Under the pieces are notes generated by a model that saw nothing but the letters and a program-made list of their open reading frames with translations, was not told the DNA's origin and made no database searches. A stretch of 64,000 nucleotides of DNA, taken from NCBI GenBank assembly GCA_963851385.1, contig CAWKPE010000031.1, positions 86,432 to 150,431 of the forward strand, written 5' to 3'. Source of the DNA: CAWEFA01 sp963851385 (lineage in GTDB: Bacteria; Bacteroidota; Bacteroidia; Bacteroidales; DTGW01). Both the position numbers and the translations under genes were made by a program. Of this stretch, positions 10,024-19,478 are shown in pieces; within the stretch, counting starts at the first letter, position 1, and each line of letters starts with the position of its first letter.

Positions 10024-10344
10024 TTATAATAAGCCTAATTCCAGCATGGCTTCTTCAGTCATCATTTCCTTATTCCAGGGAGGATCAAATGTCAATATAA
10101 GCTTAAATTCTTTTACATCCGGAATTGATTTGACTTTTTCAGTTACTTCGGTAAGTAATTCATCAGCCATAGGGCAATTTGGAGCGGTCATAGTCATTTT
10201 TATGTCAACATTATTATTGTCGTCTACATTTACTTCGTATATAAGTCCTAAATCGAAGATATTTACAGGTATCTCCGGATCATAAATGTTACGAAGAACA
10301 TTTACTATCTCAGTCTCGAGCTTTAACAAATTATCATTTCCCAT
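10024..10344 (-). CDS. sufT: SUF-associated DUF59/MIP18 protein (SufT-like)
   Basis: The 106-residue protein is a single MIP18/DUF59 domain: VLRNIYDPEIPVNIFDLGLIYEV, then TMTAPNCPMADELLTEV with its conserved Cys, and FDPPWNKEMMTEEAMLELG at the end. Members help mature or deliver Fe-S clusters. In Bacteroidota the gene normally accompanies sufE or sufS. Here it follows sufE by 68 bases and precedes queG by 21. The symbol is given by family, since a direct test of SufT function in this group is not known to me. Confidence 0.88.
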   Translation of the reverse strand: MGNDNLLKLETEIVNVLRNIYDPEIPVNIFDLGLIYEVNVDDNNNVDIKMTMTAPNCPMADELLTEVTEKVKSIPDVKEFKLILTFDPPWNKEMMTEEAMLELGLL

Positions 10345-10412
10345 ATCTAAACCTCAATTTATTAAAACTTCTCAATAAAACTAAAATTTGGCTATTTAAC
10401 AAATTGCTGCAA

Positions 10413-10847
10413 TTAAATGTTTTTATTCATTTTTGCCTGATAGGCCAATGCATATAACTTCATTTGTTTTAGCATTGAAACTACTCCATTGGCTCGGGTA
10501 GGAGATAAATTTTCTTTTAAACCAATTTTATCAATAAAATAAAGTTCGCTATTTAATATTTCCTCAGGTGTATGATTTGATAAAACTCGAATTAGCAATG
10601 CAACAATTCCTTTAGTTATAATTGCATCGCTGTCAGCTGTGAAAATAATTTTTCCATCCTGCAATTCACCATTTAGCCAAACGCGGCTTTGACAACCCTG
10701 AATAAGATATTCTTTCGATTTAAATTTTGAATCAATAGCAGGAAGATCCTTGCTCAGTTCTATAAGTAAATTATATTTATCCATCCAATCGTCGTAGATT
10801 GCAAATTCATTAATAATATCTTCCTGGATATCTTTGATTGAATTCAT
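10413..10847 (-). CDS. sufE: SufE sulfur acceptor
   Basis: SufE takes persulfide sulfur from the cysteine desulfurase SufS and passes it to the SufBCD scaffold. The 144-residue protein has the catalytic Cys 52 in YLIQGCQSRVW, and the family motifs LLIELSKDLPAID and LSPTRANGVVSML. It is first in the minus-strand group sufE-sufT-queG. Its partner sufS is about 5 kb away beyond an opposite-strand glycolipid-type cassette, which splits the usual compact suf locus. A TACTTTTG box (10870-10877, minus strand) lies about 23 bases before the start. Confidence 0.93.
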   Translation of the reverse strand: MNSIKDIQEDIINEFAIYDDWMDKYNLLIELSKDLPAIDSKFKSKEYLIQGCQSRVWLNGELQDGKIIFTADSDAIITKGIVALLIRVLSNHTPEEILNSELYFIDKIGLKENLSPTRANGVVSMLKQMKLYALAYQAKMNKNI

Positions 10848-11082
10848 TTTATATAAAATTAGTGCAATACAAAAGTAAACAATTAATCAATGCGATTATA
10901 CCAAACAGATAGCTACAGAAGCCTTATATTATTTTAAAAGCAAATATGCAAAATGTCAGTATTGTTTAAAAAATTCAAAATAGAAAATTTATTCATAAAA
11001 ATTATTAAAATAATTTCTTGTGTCTTAAAACAATTCTAATTTTATAAGTTTTGAAATTGGTTTGGAATACATAACAATTAGA

Positions 11083-12921
11083 ATGAAAAATAGATTATTT
11101 TTTTTTATTAAATATTACATTTTCTGGATCGTTTACTTTATTATTCTTAAAATCATTTTCCTACTATATAATTTTCATCAATCTTTTTCCCTGAATTACA
11201 AAGAACTCTTTGGAATATTTCTTTATGGATTTAAGTTGGATTTGTCTACAGCTGCATATATTACAGCTTTTTCAGTACTATGTATTATAATCCTGGCATT
11301 TTTCAAAAGCAGTATATTAAAAACAGTTATGAAAATTGCTACAATATTTGCGCTTGTAGTTACTGTTATTGTTGCTATTATCGATTTTGAATTATACCAA
11401 TACTGGGGATTCCGACTTGATACAACTCCATTAATGTACCTCAATACTCCTAAGGAAATGTTTGTATCTGTTTCATTTCTGGTTATATTGAAACAGATTA
11501 TTATTGGAGTTCTTATATTTTCGGTTTCATTTACACTATATAAAAAATTCGTTGAACCATCTATAGTCAAGATTGAAAAAGGAACTTTAATTGATATTGG
11601 CATTTTCTTAATAATATTTGCTTTGCTAATTATACCTGCCAGGGGAGGACTAGGTCTGGCACCTCTTAATACCGGAAGTGCCTATTTTTGTCATAATCAA
11701 TTTGCCAATCATGCTGCTAATAATGTGGTATGGAACTTAGGATTTTCATTTACCTATTATAAAGAATCAAGTAAAAATCCTTTTAAATGGATCGATGAAC
11801 ATAAAGCAGAAACTGTTCTTGAAAATCTTTATAAAGTTGAAGGAAAGACAAAAAAAGTACTGAATATAGAACGGCCGAATATTATCTTAATAATAGTAGA
11901 AAGTTTGACCAGCAAGATTATTGAACCTTTGGGGGGTTTACACAATGTAGCTCCTAATCTCAACAGATATTGTCAAGAAGGTCTTACTTTTAGCAATTTA
12001 TTTGCAAATGGTAATCGGTCAGACAAAGGATTAGTAGCCATTTTCAGCGGTTTTCCCGCACAACCGATTGCTTCAATTATCAAATTTCCTTATAAAACAG
12101 AAACTTTGCCTTTTTTTACTAAGGATTTAAAAAGAGCAGGTTATTATTGCAGTTACTATTATGGAGGAGATATTGATTTTGCAGCCATGCGCTCTTATAT
12201 GCAAAATGCAGGATTTGATGAATTAATATGTGATAAAGATTTTCCGGCTTCTACATATGGAGCAAAATGGGGTGTACATGATGAGTACGTATTCAACAGG
12301 CTTTTTAATGATATTAATAAAAGTACAACACCATTCTTTAAAGCTATTTTTACTATCAGTAGTCACGAACCTTTTGATGTGCCTATGAAAACTGTGTTTA
12401 AAGGAAATAACGATGAACAGAAATTTTTAAATGCATGTTATTATACTGATTCATGCATAGGAAATTTTATTGGACAACTAAAAAAATCAAAATATTGGAA
12501 AACAAGCCTGGTAATAATTACGGCTGACCATGGAGCTGTCCATCCAGGCAATACATTATACTATGATTATTTAAGTTTTGAAATCCCTATGATTTGGATC
12601 GGTGGAGCCGTCAATGTACACGACTCGATTGTCACCCGTATCGGTTCTCAATCAGACATTTGTAATACAGTTCTCAGTCAACTTAATATTGTTCCGCAAA
12701 AACAATTCAATTATTCAAAAAATTTGTTGGACGACAGTAATACATCTTTTGCATTTTATACATTTAATAGCGGCTTCGGTTTTGTTCGAGATAGCTGTAA
12801 GATAATTTACGATAATAATTCTTCCAGCTTGCTTAATAATGTTGGCAATTGTCCTCAGTCCATCATAGACATCGGGAAATCATACCAGCAAGTCGTATAT
12901 GAAGAGTTTTTACATCGATAA
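11083..12921 (+). CDS. LTA synthase-family membrane phosphotransferase (alkaline phosphatase superfamily)
   Basis: An N-terminal membrane part with about five helices is followed by an extracytoplasmic domain of the LtaS/OpgB type. Motifs in order are LIIVESLTSK (metal Glu), ANGNRSDKGL (nucleophile position), GGDIDFAAMRSY, SSHEPFDVP and TADHGA. The nucleophile position holds Ser rather than the Thr of LtaS. The group probably transfers phosphoglycerol or phosphoethanolamine to a glycan or lipid. I use the ATG at 11083 (about 612 residues); an in-frame TTG at 11062 is possible. A homologue and a glycosyltransferase follow 17 and 15 bases apart, so the three form an operon. Confidence 0.85.
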   Translation: MKNRLFFFIKYYIFWIVYFIILKIIFLLYNFHQSFSLNYKELFGIFLYGFKLDLSTAAYITAFSVLCIIILAFFKSSILKTVMKIATIFALVVTVIVAIIDFELYQYWGFRLDTTPLMYLNTPKEMFVSVSFLVILKQIIIGVLIFSVSFTLYKKFVEPSIVKIEKGTLIDIGIFLIIFALLIIPARGGLGLAPLNTGSAYFCHNQFANHAANNVVWNLGFSFTYYKESSKNPFKWIDEHKAETVLENLYKVEGKTKKVLNIERPNIILIIVESLTSKIIEPLGGLHNVAPNLNRYCQEGLTFSNLFANGNRSDKGLVAIFSGFPAQPIASIIKFPYKTETLPFFTKDLKRAGYYCSYYYGGDIDFAAMRSYMQNAGFDELICDKDFPASTYGAKWGVHDEYVFNRLFNDINKSTTPFFKAIFTISSHEPFDVPMKTVFKGNNDEQKFLNACYYTDSCIGNFIGQLKKSKYWKTSLVIITADHGAVHPGNTLYYDYLSFEIPMIWIGGAVNVHDSIVTRIGSQSDICNTVLSQLNIVPQKQFNYSKNLLDDSNTSFAFYTFNSGFGFVRDSCKIIYDNNSSSLLNNVGNCPQSIIDIGKSYQQVVYEEFLHR

Positions 12922-12938
12922 TATTAAGATAATTTATA

Positions 12939-14906
12939 ATGAAGTTTTTTAAAAATAATTTTAGCGAAATGATGAAAAAAAATTTAAATAAAATAGGTAT
13001 TGAACCATTAATTCCTGTTTTTTTATATAGGTTATTGATTGTATATTTTTTATTCACTCTGTGCAGGATAGAGTTTTTTATTTACAATCATGCCTTTTTT
13101 AAAGATATGACAACCATGCGTTTTTTTATTATCTTATTAGGTGGAATAAAATTTGATACGGTTGCTATACTTTATACCAATATTCTTTTTGTTGTTTTGC
13201 ATACCATTCCTTTTAAATTTCGCTATCATAAAATTTACCAGGATGTTTTGTTCTTCTTGTTCGTTATTACCAATAGTATTGCATTACTGGCCAATTTCTC
13301 AGATTATATTTATTATGCTTTTACACTTAAGCGAACTACTTTTTCAGTTTTTCGTGAGTTCATTAATGAAAGCAACATTGGCAAACTTTCATTACGTTTT
13401 ATTTTTGATTACTGGCATGTGACAATTTTGTATGCAGCTACTATTGTTCTGATGATTTGGATGTATAGAAAAGTAAAATTGAAAAAATCTGAAGATATAA
13501 AATGGTGGAAATATTACAGTGTCAGTTTGGTCTTTTTTTTACTTACCCTTACATTGTTTGTTGGAGGGGTAAGAGGCGATTTTAAGCACAGTACCCGGCC
13601 TATAACTCTTAGCAATGCAGGTGATTACGCTTCTAATCCTAACGAAATGCATATTGTTTTGAATACTCCATTTTCTATTTACAAAACAATTGAAATTCAA
13701 TCATTGGAAAAACAAAATTATTTTCCAGATAATACATTGGAAAGAATATATAATCCTATCAAAACTCCACATCCGAAAGGTCCATTTAAAAGAATGAACG
13801 TTGTTATTTTTATCCTGGAAAGCTTTGGAAAAGAAAATGTTGGATTTTTCAACAAAGATCTTGATAATGGGAAATACAAAGGTTATACTCCTTTTCTTGA
13901 TTCGCTTTGCCAGCATAGTTTCATATTTTGGGACTCGTATGCTAACGGTCATAAGTCGATTGAAGCGATTCCTTCTATTTTAAGCAGTATACCATCTATA
14001 GTTGAACCATTTGTTCTTACGGAATATTACGATAATAAACTACCATCCTTACCTGGAATATTGAAAGAAGAAGGTTATAATACTTCATTTTTTCATGGAG
14101 CACCAAATGGTTCTATGGGTTTTTATGCTTTCACCAGAATGATTGGAGTTGACAAATACTATGGTCTTAATGAATATGACAATAAATCAGACTTTGATGG
14201 AATGTGGGGAGTATGGGACGAACCGTTTTTCCAGTTCATGTGCAATAAACTGAATACTTTTCCGCAACCATTTTTCAGTGCAGTTTTTAGTGTATCTTCA
14301 CATCATCCATTTAAAGTTCCGGATAAATATAAAGGAGTTTTTCGTAAAGGTCCTGATCCGATATTACAGACAATTGGTTATACAGATTATTCCCTCAGGG
14401 AATTTTTCAAAACTGCTTCTAAGCAACCCTGGTTTAAAAATACTTTATTCGTATTAACTGCCGACCATTGTAATGCAAAGCCGGTGTATGACGTTTACCT
14501 GACATCATCCGGATTATATACAATACCAATTATTTTTTATACCGGAGGCGATACGCTTAAGGGAATTCGTCATGAATTAATTCAGCAGACTGATATTATG
14601 CCAACCATCCTGGGTATTCTTAACTATGATAAAAAATACTTTTCTTTTGGTTTTGATGCTTTTAATGAAAAAAACAGGTTTGTAGTCAATTATGCGTGGG
14701 ATGCATACCAATTGTTTCAAAATGATCTAATGCTTCAGTTTCAAAATGGCAAAGTAAAAGCGCTATATAATTTTAAAACTGATCGGCTGCTAAAACATGA
14801 TTTAAAAGATATTTATAAAGATACTACGAAGCAAATGGAAATCCTTGTTAAAGCTTTCGCGCAGCAATATTGCAACAGGATGATTGATAATAAGCTTGAA
14901 CCTTAA
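12939..14906 (+). CDS. LTA synthase-family membrane phosphotransferase, second copy
   Basis: The 655-residue paralogue of the preceding protein has the same layout. N-terminal transmembrane helices run to about residue 200. The catalytic domain has FILESFGKENVGF, YANGHKSIEAIPSIL (Ser at the nucleophile position), HGAPNGSMGFYAF, WGVWDEPFF, SSHHPFKVP and TADHCNA. It starts 17 bases after the first copy and precedes the glycosyltransferase. Sequence identity between the two copies looks modest, so they are likely specialised for different acceptors or steps. The true substrate cannot be read from sequence. A Gram-negative organism would not make lipoteichoic acid, so decoration of a surface glycan or lipid is the likely role. 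Confidence 0.85.
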   Translation: MKFFKNNFSEMMKKNLNKIGIEPLIPVFLYRLLIVYFLFTLCRIEFFIYNHAFFKDMTTMRFFIILLGGIKFDTVAILYTNILFVVLHTIPFKFRYHKIYQDVLFFLFVITNSIALLANFSDYIYYAFTLKRTTFSVFREFINESNIGKLSLRFIFDYWHVTILYAATIVLMIWMYRKVKLKKSEDIKWWKYYSVSLVFFLLTLTLFVGGVRGDFKHSTRPITLSNAGDYASNPNEMHIVLNTPFSIYKTIEIQSLEKQNYFPDNTLERIYNPIKTPHPKGPFKRMNVVIFILESFGKENVGFFNKDLDNGKYKGYTPFLDSLCQHSFIFWDSYANGHKSIEAIPSILSSIPSIVEPFVLTEYYDNKLPSLPGILKEEGYNTSFFHGAPNGSMGFYAFTRMIGVDKYYGLNEYDNKSDFDGMWGVWDEPFFQFMCNKLNTFPQPFFSAVFSVSSHHPFKVPDKYKGVFRKGPDPILQTIGYTDYSLREFFKTASKQPWFKNTLFVLTADHCNAKPVYDVYLTSSGLYTIPIIFYTGGDTLKGIRHELIQQTDIMPTILGILNYDKKYFSFGFDAFNEKNRFVVNYAWDAYQLFQNDLMLQFQNGKVKALYNFKTDRLLKHDLKDIYKDTTKQMEILVKAFAQQYCNRMIDNKLEP

Positions 14907-14921
14907 TTTTACTAGTGTAAT

Positions 14922-15902
14922 TTGCATATTTTATTTGAATTTAACGGACTAATTCCTGCTCACGGTTACGGTGGAATTCAGAGAGTAATCTGGTGCCTTG
15001 GAAAAGAACTTCACAAAATGGGGCATAATATTACTTATTTGGTAAAGGCAGGTTCTTATTGCAATTTTGCAAACATAATTAATTATGATTCGCATAAAAC
15101 ATTGTCTCAACAGATACCTGATAATATCGATATAATTCATTTTAGTCATCCTCCAATAGAAGAAATACAAAAACCGTTTATTATAACGTACCATGGAAAC
15201 TGTACAGATTTTAATGAATTTAATTTAAATACCGTTTTTGTTTCTAAAAACCATGCTGATCGGTTTAATTCTAATTCATACGTATATAATGGACTCGATT
15301 GGGATGAATATGGAAAAATAGATTTCAAGAATAAAAGAAGCTATTTTCATTTTCTTGGTAAAGCAGCCTGGAGAGTGAAAAATGTGAGAGGAGCAATTGA
15401 TATAATAAAAGCAACAGATAATGAAAAGCTTTATGTTCTTGGCGGCACAAGACTAAACTTTAAAATGGGGTTCCAGCTTATATTGCACCCGAGAATTAAA
15501 TTTTTCGGAATGATAAATGACGCAAAGAAACTATCCATCTTAAAATGTTCAAAAGGATTGATATTCCCAGTAAGATGGCATGAACCTTTTGGTTTGGCTA
15601 TCATTGAAAGTTTATACTGCGGATGTCCGGTTTTTGGAACACCTTATGGTGCTTTACCAGAACTTGTATCTCCTGATTTTGGGTTTCTTTCAAATCAACT
15701 TACAGATTTTTTAGATCCAATAGCAAATATTGATTCTTACTCCAGAGAGAAATGCCATGAATACGCGCTAGAGAATTTCAACTCAAAGAAAATGGCTGAA
15801 TCTTATTTAGAAAAGTATACTGCTATTCTAAATGGACATAATCTCAATTCCAGTAACCCCAGATTAAAAAAATTGCCAAAAAAATTTCTCGAGTGGTCGT
15901 AA
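14922..15902 (+). CDS. GT4-type glycosyltransferase
   Basis: The 326-residue protein has the GT-B fold signature. The N-terminal segment with AHGYGGIQRVIWCLGKEL forms the acceptor side. The C-terminal half has FLGKAAWRVKN and the donor-binding motif RWHEPFGLAIIESLYCGCPV with the EX7E pair. It starts with TTG at 14922; the first usable downstream ATG would remove the Rossmann N-terminus, so TTG is preferred. It is the last gene of the three-gene cassette with the LTA-synthase-like proteins. It probably adds a sugar to the carrier that those enzymes decorate. It converges with sufS, and no clear terminator was seen between them. Confidence 0.88.
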   Translation: MHILFEFNGLIPAHGYGGIQRVIWCLGKELHKMGHNITYLVKAGSYCNFANIINYDSHKTLSQQIPDNIDIIHFSHPPIEEIQKPFIITYHGNCTDFNEFNLNTVFVSKNHADRFNSNSYVYNGLDWDEYGKIDFKNKRSYFHFLGKAAWRVKNVRGAIDIIKATDNEKLYVLGGTRLNFKMGFQLILHPRIKFFGMINDAKKLSILKCSKGLIFPVRWHEPFGLAIIESLYCGCPVFGTPYGALPELVSPDFGFLSNQLTDFLDPIANIDSYSREKCHEYALENFNSKKMAESYLEKYTAILNGHNLNSSNPRLKKLPKKFLEWS

Positions 15903-15991
15903 ATATTCTTATTTGTGGAAGTTATTTAAACGCAGGTTATCCTTGATTAAAAATATAAATTGCTCATTCACCAGGGAAAAGAAATAAGCAT

Positions 15992-17206
15992 TTATCTAAA
16001 CATCTCTTTAACTTTTTTCAAACCTTTAATAAGCGAATCAATTTCTTCTTTTGTGTTATATAGTGCAAAAGATGCACGAATTGTTCCTTCTATTTCGAAT
16101 ATGTCCATAACGGGATGAGCACATAAGGCACCTGTACGTACAGCAATACCTAACTTGTCAAGAATCATGCCGACATCATAATAATGAATTTTATCAAGAA
16201 GGAATGAAATAATTGGTCCCTTTTCGGGAGCATTTCCATAAATTCGTATTCCTTCCAACTCTAATAGTTTTGATTTAGCATAATTTAGCAGTTCCTGTTC
16301 CCAAGCATATATACTCTCAATTCCGACTTTGTTAATATATTTGATAGCTTCTGCTAAACCAATTGCAGCAACAAAATTAGTAGTACCAGCTTCAAATTTA
16401 AAAGGTAACTCATTATAGGTAGTTTTTTCAAAAGTAACACAATTGACCATTTCCCCTCCACCTTGATAAGGAGGTAGTTCGTTTAGCCATTTTTCCTTGC
16501 CGTACAGCAAACCAATTCCTGTTGGCCCATACATCTTATGTCCCGAAAAAACAAAAAAGTCGCAATCCAACTCTTGAACATTAATATTCTGATGTTGTAT
16601 ACTTTGCGCACCGTCTATTAAAACAGGAATATTCAGTTGATGAGCCTTATTAATAATTTCTCTTATTGGATTAATCGTACCCAAAGAATTCGAAATATGA
16701 GTAATTGCGACTAGTTTCACTTTTTTTGTAAGTAGTTTGTCGAATTCATCCATTTTAAGAATTCCGTCTTCATCAAAGGGTACAATTTTAAGTTTAGCTT
16801 GTTTGCGTTCACACATCATTTGCCATGGGACAATATTTGCATGATGTTCCATTGCAGAAATCAAAATCTCATCCCCTTTTTTAATATATCTTTCGCCAAA
16901 TGAAAAAGCTACGGCATTGATGCTTCCTGTTGTTCCACTTGTAAAAATAACTTCTTGCGAAAAATCAGCATTGATAAAAGTTTGCACTGTTTTACGTGCA
17001 TTTTCATAGGCTTCAGTTGCCTGTTCACTTAAGTAATGCACTCCACGATGAATACTGCTATATGACTCTATCAGAAATTTATTCATTAAATCTATAACGC
17101 ATAACGGTTTCTGAGTTGTAGCACCATTATCAATATAAATCAAAGGTTGACCATATACTGTTTGTTTCAGTATCGGAAAATCCTCTCTAATTTTATAAAC
17201 ATCCAT
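15992..17206 (-). CDS. sufS: Cysteine desulfurase SufS
   Basis: This type II cysteine desulfurase supplies sulfur for Fe-S clusters with the help of SufE. The 404-residue protein carries PLP-binding Lys 224 in FVFSGHKMYGPTG and catalytic Cys 362 in AVRTGALCAHPVMD. Other class-V aminotransferase motifs visible are FTSGTTGSINAVA and EHHANIVPWQ. It starts 10 bases after the sufD stop and ends the sufB-sufC-sufD-sufS series. SufE lies beyond the opposite-strand glycosyltransferase cassette. Confidence 0.96.
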   Translation of the reverse strand: MDVYKIREDFPILKQTVYGQPLIYIDNGATTQKPLCVIDLMNKFLIESYSSIHRGVHYLSEQATEAYENARKTVQTFINADFSQEVIFTSGTTGSINAVAFSFGERYIKKGDEILISAMEHHANIVPWQMMCERKQAKLKIVPFDEDGILKMDEFDKLLTKKVKLVAITHISNSLGTINPIREIINKAHQLNIPVLIDGAQSIQHQNINVQELDCDFFVFSGHKMYGPTGIGLLYGKEKWLNELPPYQGGGEMVNCVTFEKTTYNELPFKFEAGTTNFVAAIGLAEAIKYINKVGIESIYAWEQELLNYAKSKLLELEGIRIYGNAPEKGPIISFLLDKIHYYDVGMILDKLGIAVRTGALCAHPVMDIFEIEGTIRASFALYNTKEEIDSLIKGLKKVKEMFR

Positions 17207-17216
17207 ATCAGTTTAA

Positions 17217-18581
17217 TTAGCAACAATGTATTGTGCAGTTTTGGCAACGTGATAATTCACCCCGGAGACGTTTATTAACCAAATCATCTATGCGTTCTCT
17301 CAGAGGTCTAATATCAATGTTTTCGATAATTTCATGAGCAAATGCAAACATTAGAAGTAACCTTGCTTCTTCTTTTCCTATACCTCTGGAACGCAAATAA
17401 AATAATGCCTCCTGGTCTAATTGTCCAACCGTGCCGCCATGGCTGCATTTAACATCATCGGCATATATTTCGAGTTGGGGCCTAGCACTCATTTTAGCTT
17501 CTTCAGTCAGTAAAAGATTACTGGTTTTCTGATATGCCATTGTTTTCTGTGAATCGCGACTAACAAGTACGCGCCCATAAAATGAGCCGGAAGATTTATC
17601 ATCCAACACTCCTTTAAAAAGCTGATTACTTTTGCAATTTGGTTTGGCATGATTTATAAAAACAAAATTATCTACATGTTGAGTTTTGTCAGTAAGATAT
17701 AATCCGGAAATTTTGGTTTCAGCTCCTTCACCATCTAAAACTACTTTTAGATTGTTACGAACTATACCGCCATGAAGCGTGATTACGTTATTTGTAACTA
17801 AACTATTCGATTTCTGGTACACAAATGTGCTTGAAATTTTAGTTGCTTCATTGTGTTCATTTTGAAGGATTGTTTGATTAAATTTAGCTCCTTCACCAAC
17901 AAATATCTCAGTTACCGAATTTGTCAAATGATTTTTGTCTGTCAAAGTATGATCACAAATAACTATGCTGGCACTGCTATTATCATCCAATATAATTAGA
18001 TTCCGCTGATGTACCATTAGATTATCTTCTGAAAGCAGAATGTTTATTACCTGCAAAGGTTTTTCAATTTGGGCATTTTGGGGAACATACACGACAAGAC
18101 CATCAAAAAATAATGCTCCGTTCAATGCAATAAAACCATCGTCATAGGTAGCGTATTTGCCAATATGTCTTTTAAGCAATTCCGGTTTTTCGGTAAAAGC
18201 TTTTTTTAAACTTCCAATCCAAATGTTACCCGGAAGAGTACCATTAATCTGGTTTTTATGATAATAAAATCCGTTGACCAATAAAACAACATCGGTTTCA
18301 AGATTTGGAACATCGCATTTAAATACCTCATCGATTTCAAAATTAAAATCCAGTGGAATGGTTTCAAATTTATATTCTTTATTGAAATAAGGTTCCAGGT
18401 ATGTATATTTGTATCTTTCGGATTTCTTAGCAGGAATGCCCAAATTGCTATATTGTTCAATTCCTACTTCATGTAATTGTTTAATATAATCAGGATAATT
18501 CGAAAGAAGTGCTTTCTGATTTTTATTGTAGCAATCCAGATAATCAATCGTAATATTTTTTGTGTTAACAGCTGTATCCAT
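17217..18581 (-). CDS. sufD: SUF scaffold component SufD
   Basis: SufD pairs with SufB in the SufBC2D scaffold that builds Fe-S clusters. The 454-residue protein has an N-terminal helical part and the C-terminal parallel beta-helix region, with LDDKSSGSFYGRVLVSRDSQKT, YADDVKCSHGGTVGQLD and LRSRGIGKEEARLLLMFAFA. It ends with a cysteine-rich tail, SRCQNCTIHCC (four Cys in the last ten residues), which could bind metal or modulate assembly. It sits between sufC (57 bases) and sufS (10 bases). Confidence 0.95.
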   Translation of the reverse strand: MDTAVNTKNITIDYLDCYNKNQKALLSNYPDYIKQLHEVGIEQYSNLGIPAKKSERYKYTYLEPYFNKEYKFETIPLDFNFEIDEVFKCDVPNLETDVVLLVNGFYYHKNQINGTLPGNIWIGSLKKAFTEKPELLKRHIGKYATYDDGFIALNGALFFDGLVVYVPQNAQIEKPLQVINILLSEDNLMVHQRNLIILDDNSSASIVICDHTLTDKNHLTNSVTEIFVGEGAKFNQTILQNEHNEATKISSTFVYQKSNSLVTNNVITLHGGIVRNNLKVVLDGEGAETKISGLYLTDKTQHVDNFVFINHAKPNCKSNQLFKGVLDDKSSGSFYGRVLVSRDSQKTMAYQKTSNLLLTEEAKMSARPQLEIYADDVKCSHGGTVGQLDQEALFYLRSRGIGKEEARLLLMFAFAHEIIENIDIRPLRERIDDLVNKRLRGELSRCQNCTIHCC

Positions 18582-18638
18582 TGTTTCTTAGTATAATTGC
18601 AGGCTCATAGTCCATTGTAATTAATTATAAATTTGACG

Positions 18639-19388
18639 CTAAATATTTTTATTCTTTAACCAGTCGTAACCTTTGTCTTCCAATTCAAGAGCCAATTCTT
18701 TACCGGCTGATTTTACAATACTTCCATTATATAAAACATGCACAAAATCAGGTATTACATAATCAAGCAATCGCTGGTAATGAGTTATAACAACTGTAGC
18801 GTTCTCATTTGTTTTCAATTTATTTACAGCATTTGCGACAATTCTTATAGCATCGATATCCAGACCTGAATCAGTTTCATCAAGTATAGAAAGTTTAGGA
18901 TCCAACATAGCCATCTGAAACATCTCATTTTTCTTTTTCTCTCCGCCGGAGAAACCTTCATTTACTGAGCGATTGGTTAATTTTGAATCAATTTCTACCA
19001 GTTCTTTTTTTTCACGCATCAATCTTAAAAAATCGCTTGGAGAAAGTGCTTCTAATCCTCTGTATTTTCGTACTTCATTTACCGCAGCTTTCATAAAATT
19101 TACCATACTCACACCAGGAATTTCAACTGGATATTGAAAACTCAGAAAAATTCCTTCTCTGGCTCTTTCCTCAGGTGACATAGTTAATATGTTTTTACCC
19201 ATGAATGTAACTTCGCCAGAAGTAACCTCAATATCACTTCTGCCAGTAAGTACTCCAGCCAATGTACTTTTGCCTGATCCGTTAGGCCCCATAATAGCAT
19301 GAATTTCGCCAGGCTTTACTTCCAGGTTTATTCCTTTAAGAATTTCTTTGTCGCCGATTTTAGCGTGTAGGTTTTTAATGTTCAACAT
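18639..19388 (-). CDS. sufC: SUF ATPase SufC
   Basis: SufC is the ABC-type ATPase of the SufBC2D scaffold. The 249-residue protein shows Walker A GPNGSGKST (about 34-42), FQYPVEIPGVSM (Q-loop region), the SufC-type signature GFSGGEKKKNEM (about 145-156), Walker B and D-loop SILDETDSGLDIDA, and the switch His in VVITHYQR. It is a soluble member of the ABC class with no membrane partner. A four-helix-bundle gene and repeat arrays separate it from sufB, where these genes are usually adjacent. Confidence 0.96.
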   Translation of the reverse strand: MLNIKNLHAKIGDKEILKGINLEVKPGEIHAIMGPNGSGKSTLAGVLTGRSDIEVTSGEVTFMGKNILTMSPEERAREGIFLSFQYPVEIPGVSMVNFMKAAVNEVRKYRGLEALSPSDFLRLMREKKELVEIDSKLTNRSVNEGFSGGEKKKNEMFQMAMLDPKLSILDETDSGLDIDAIRIVANAVNKLKTNENATVVITHYQRLLDYVIPDFVHVLYNGSIVKSAGKELALELEDKGYDWLKNKNI

Positions 19389-19418
19389 AATTCATTTTTC
19401 AAAATAATAATAACAATT

Positions 19419-19462
19419 GAAGTTATAGAAGTTAACCGAAGTTAACCGAAGTTAACCGAAGC
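19419..19462 (+). repeat. Tandem 10-bp repeat array, left border of the S23 gene
   Basis: Three exact copies of GAAGTTAACC at 19428-19457, with a degenerate copy before and a partial one after. It lies between sufC and the S23-like gene and faces a related array of opposite orientation at 19865-19917. Confidence 0.85.
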
Positions 19463-19478
19463 TAGAATTATCTTCATT

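Noticed and set aside
11062..11082. TTG start for the first LTA-synthase-like gene
   Set aside because: An ATG 21 bases later gives a normal N-terminus; the TTG form is possible but not needed.
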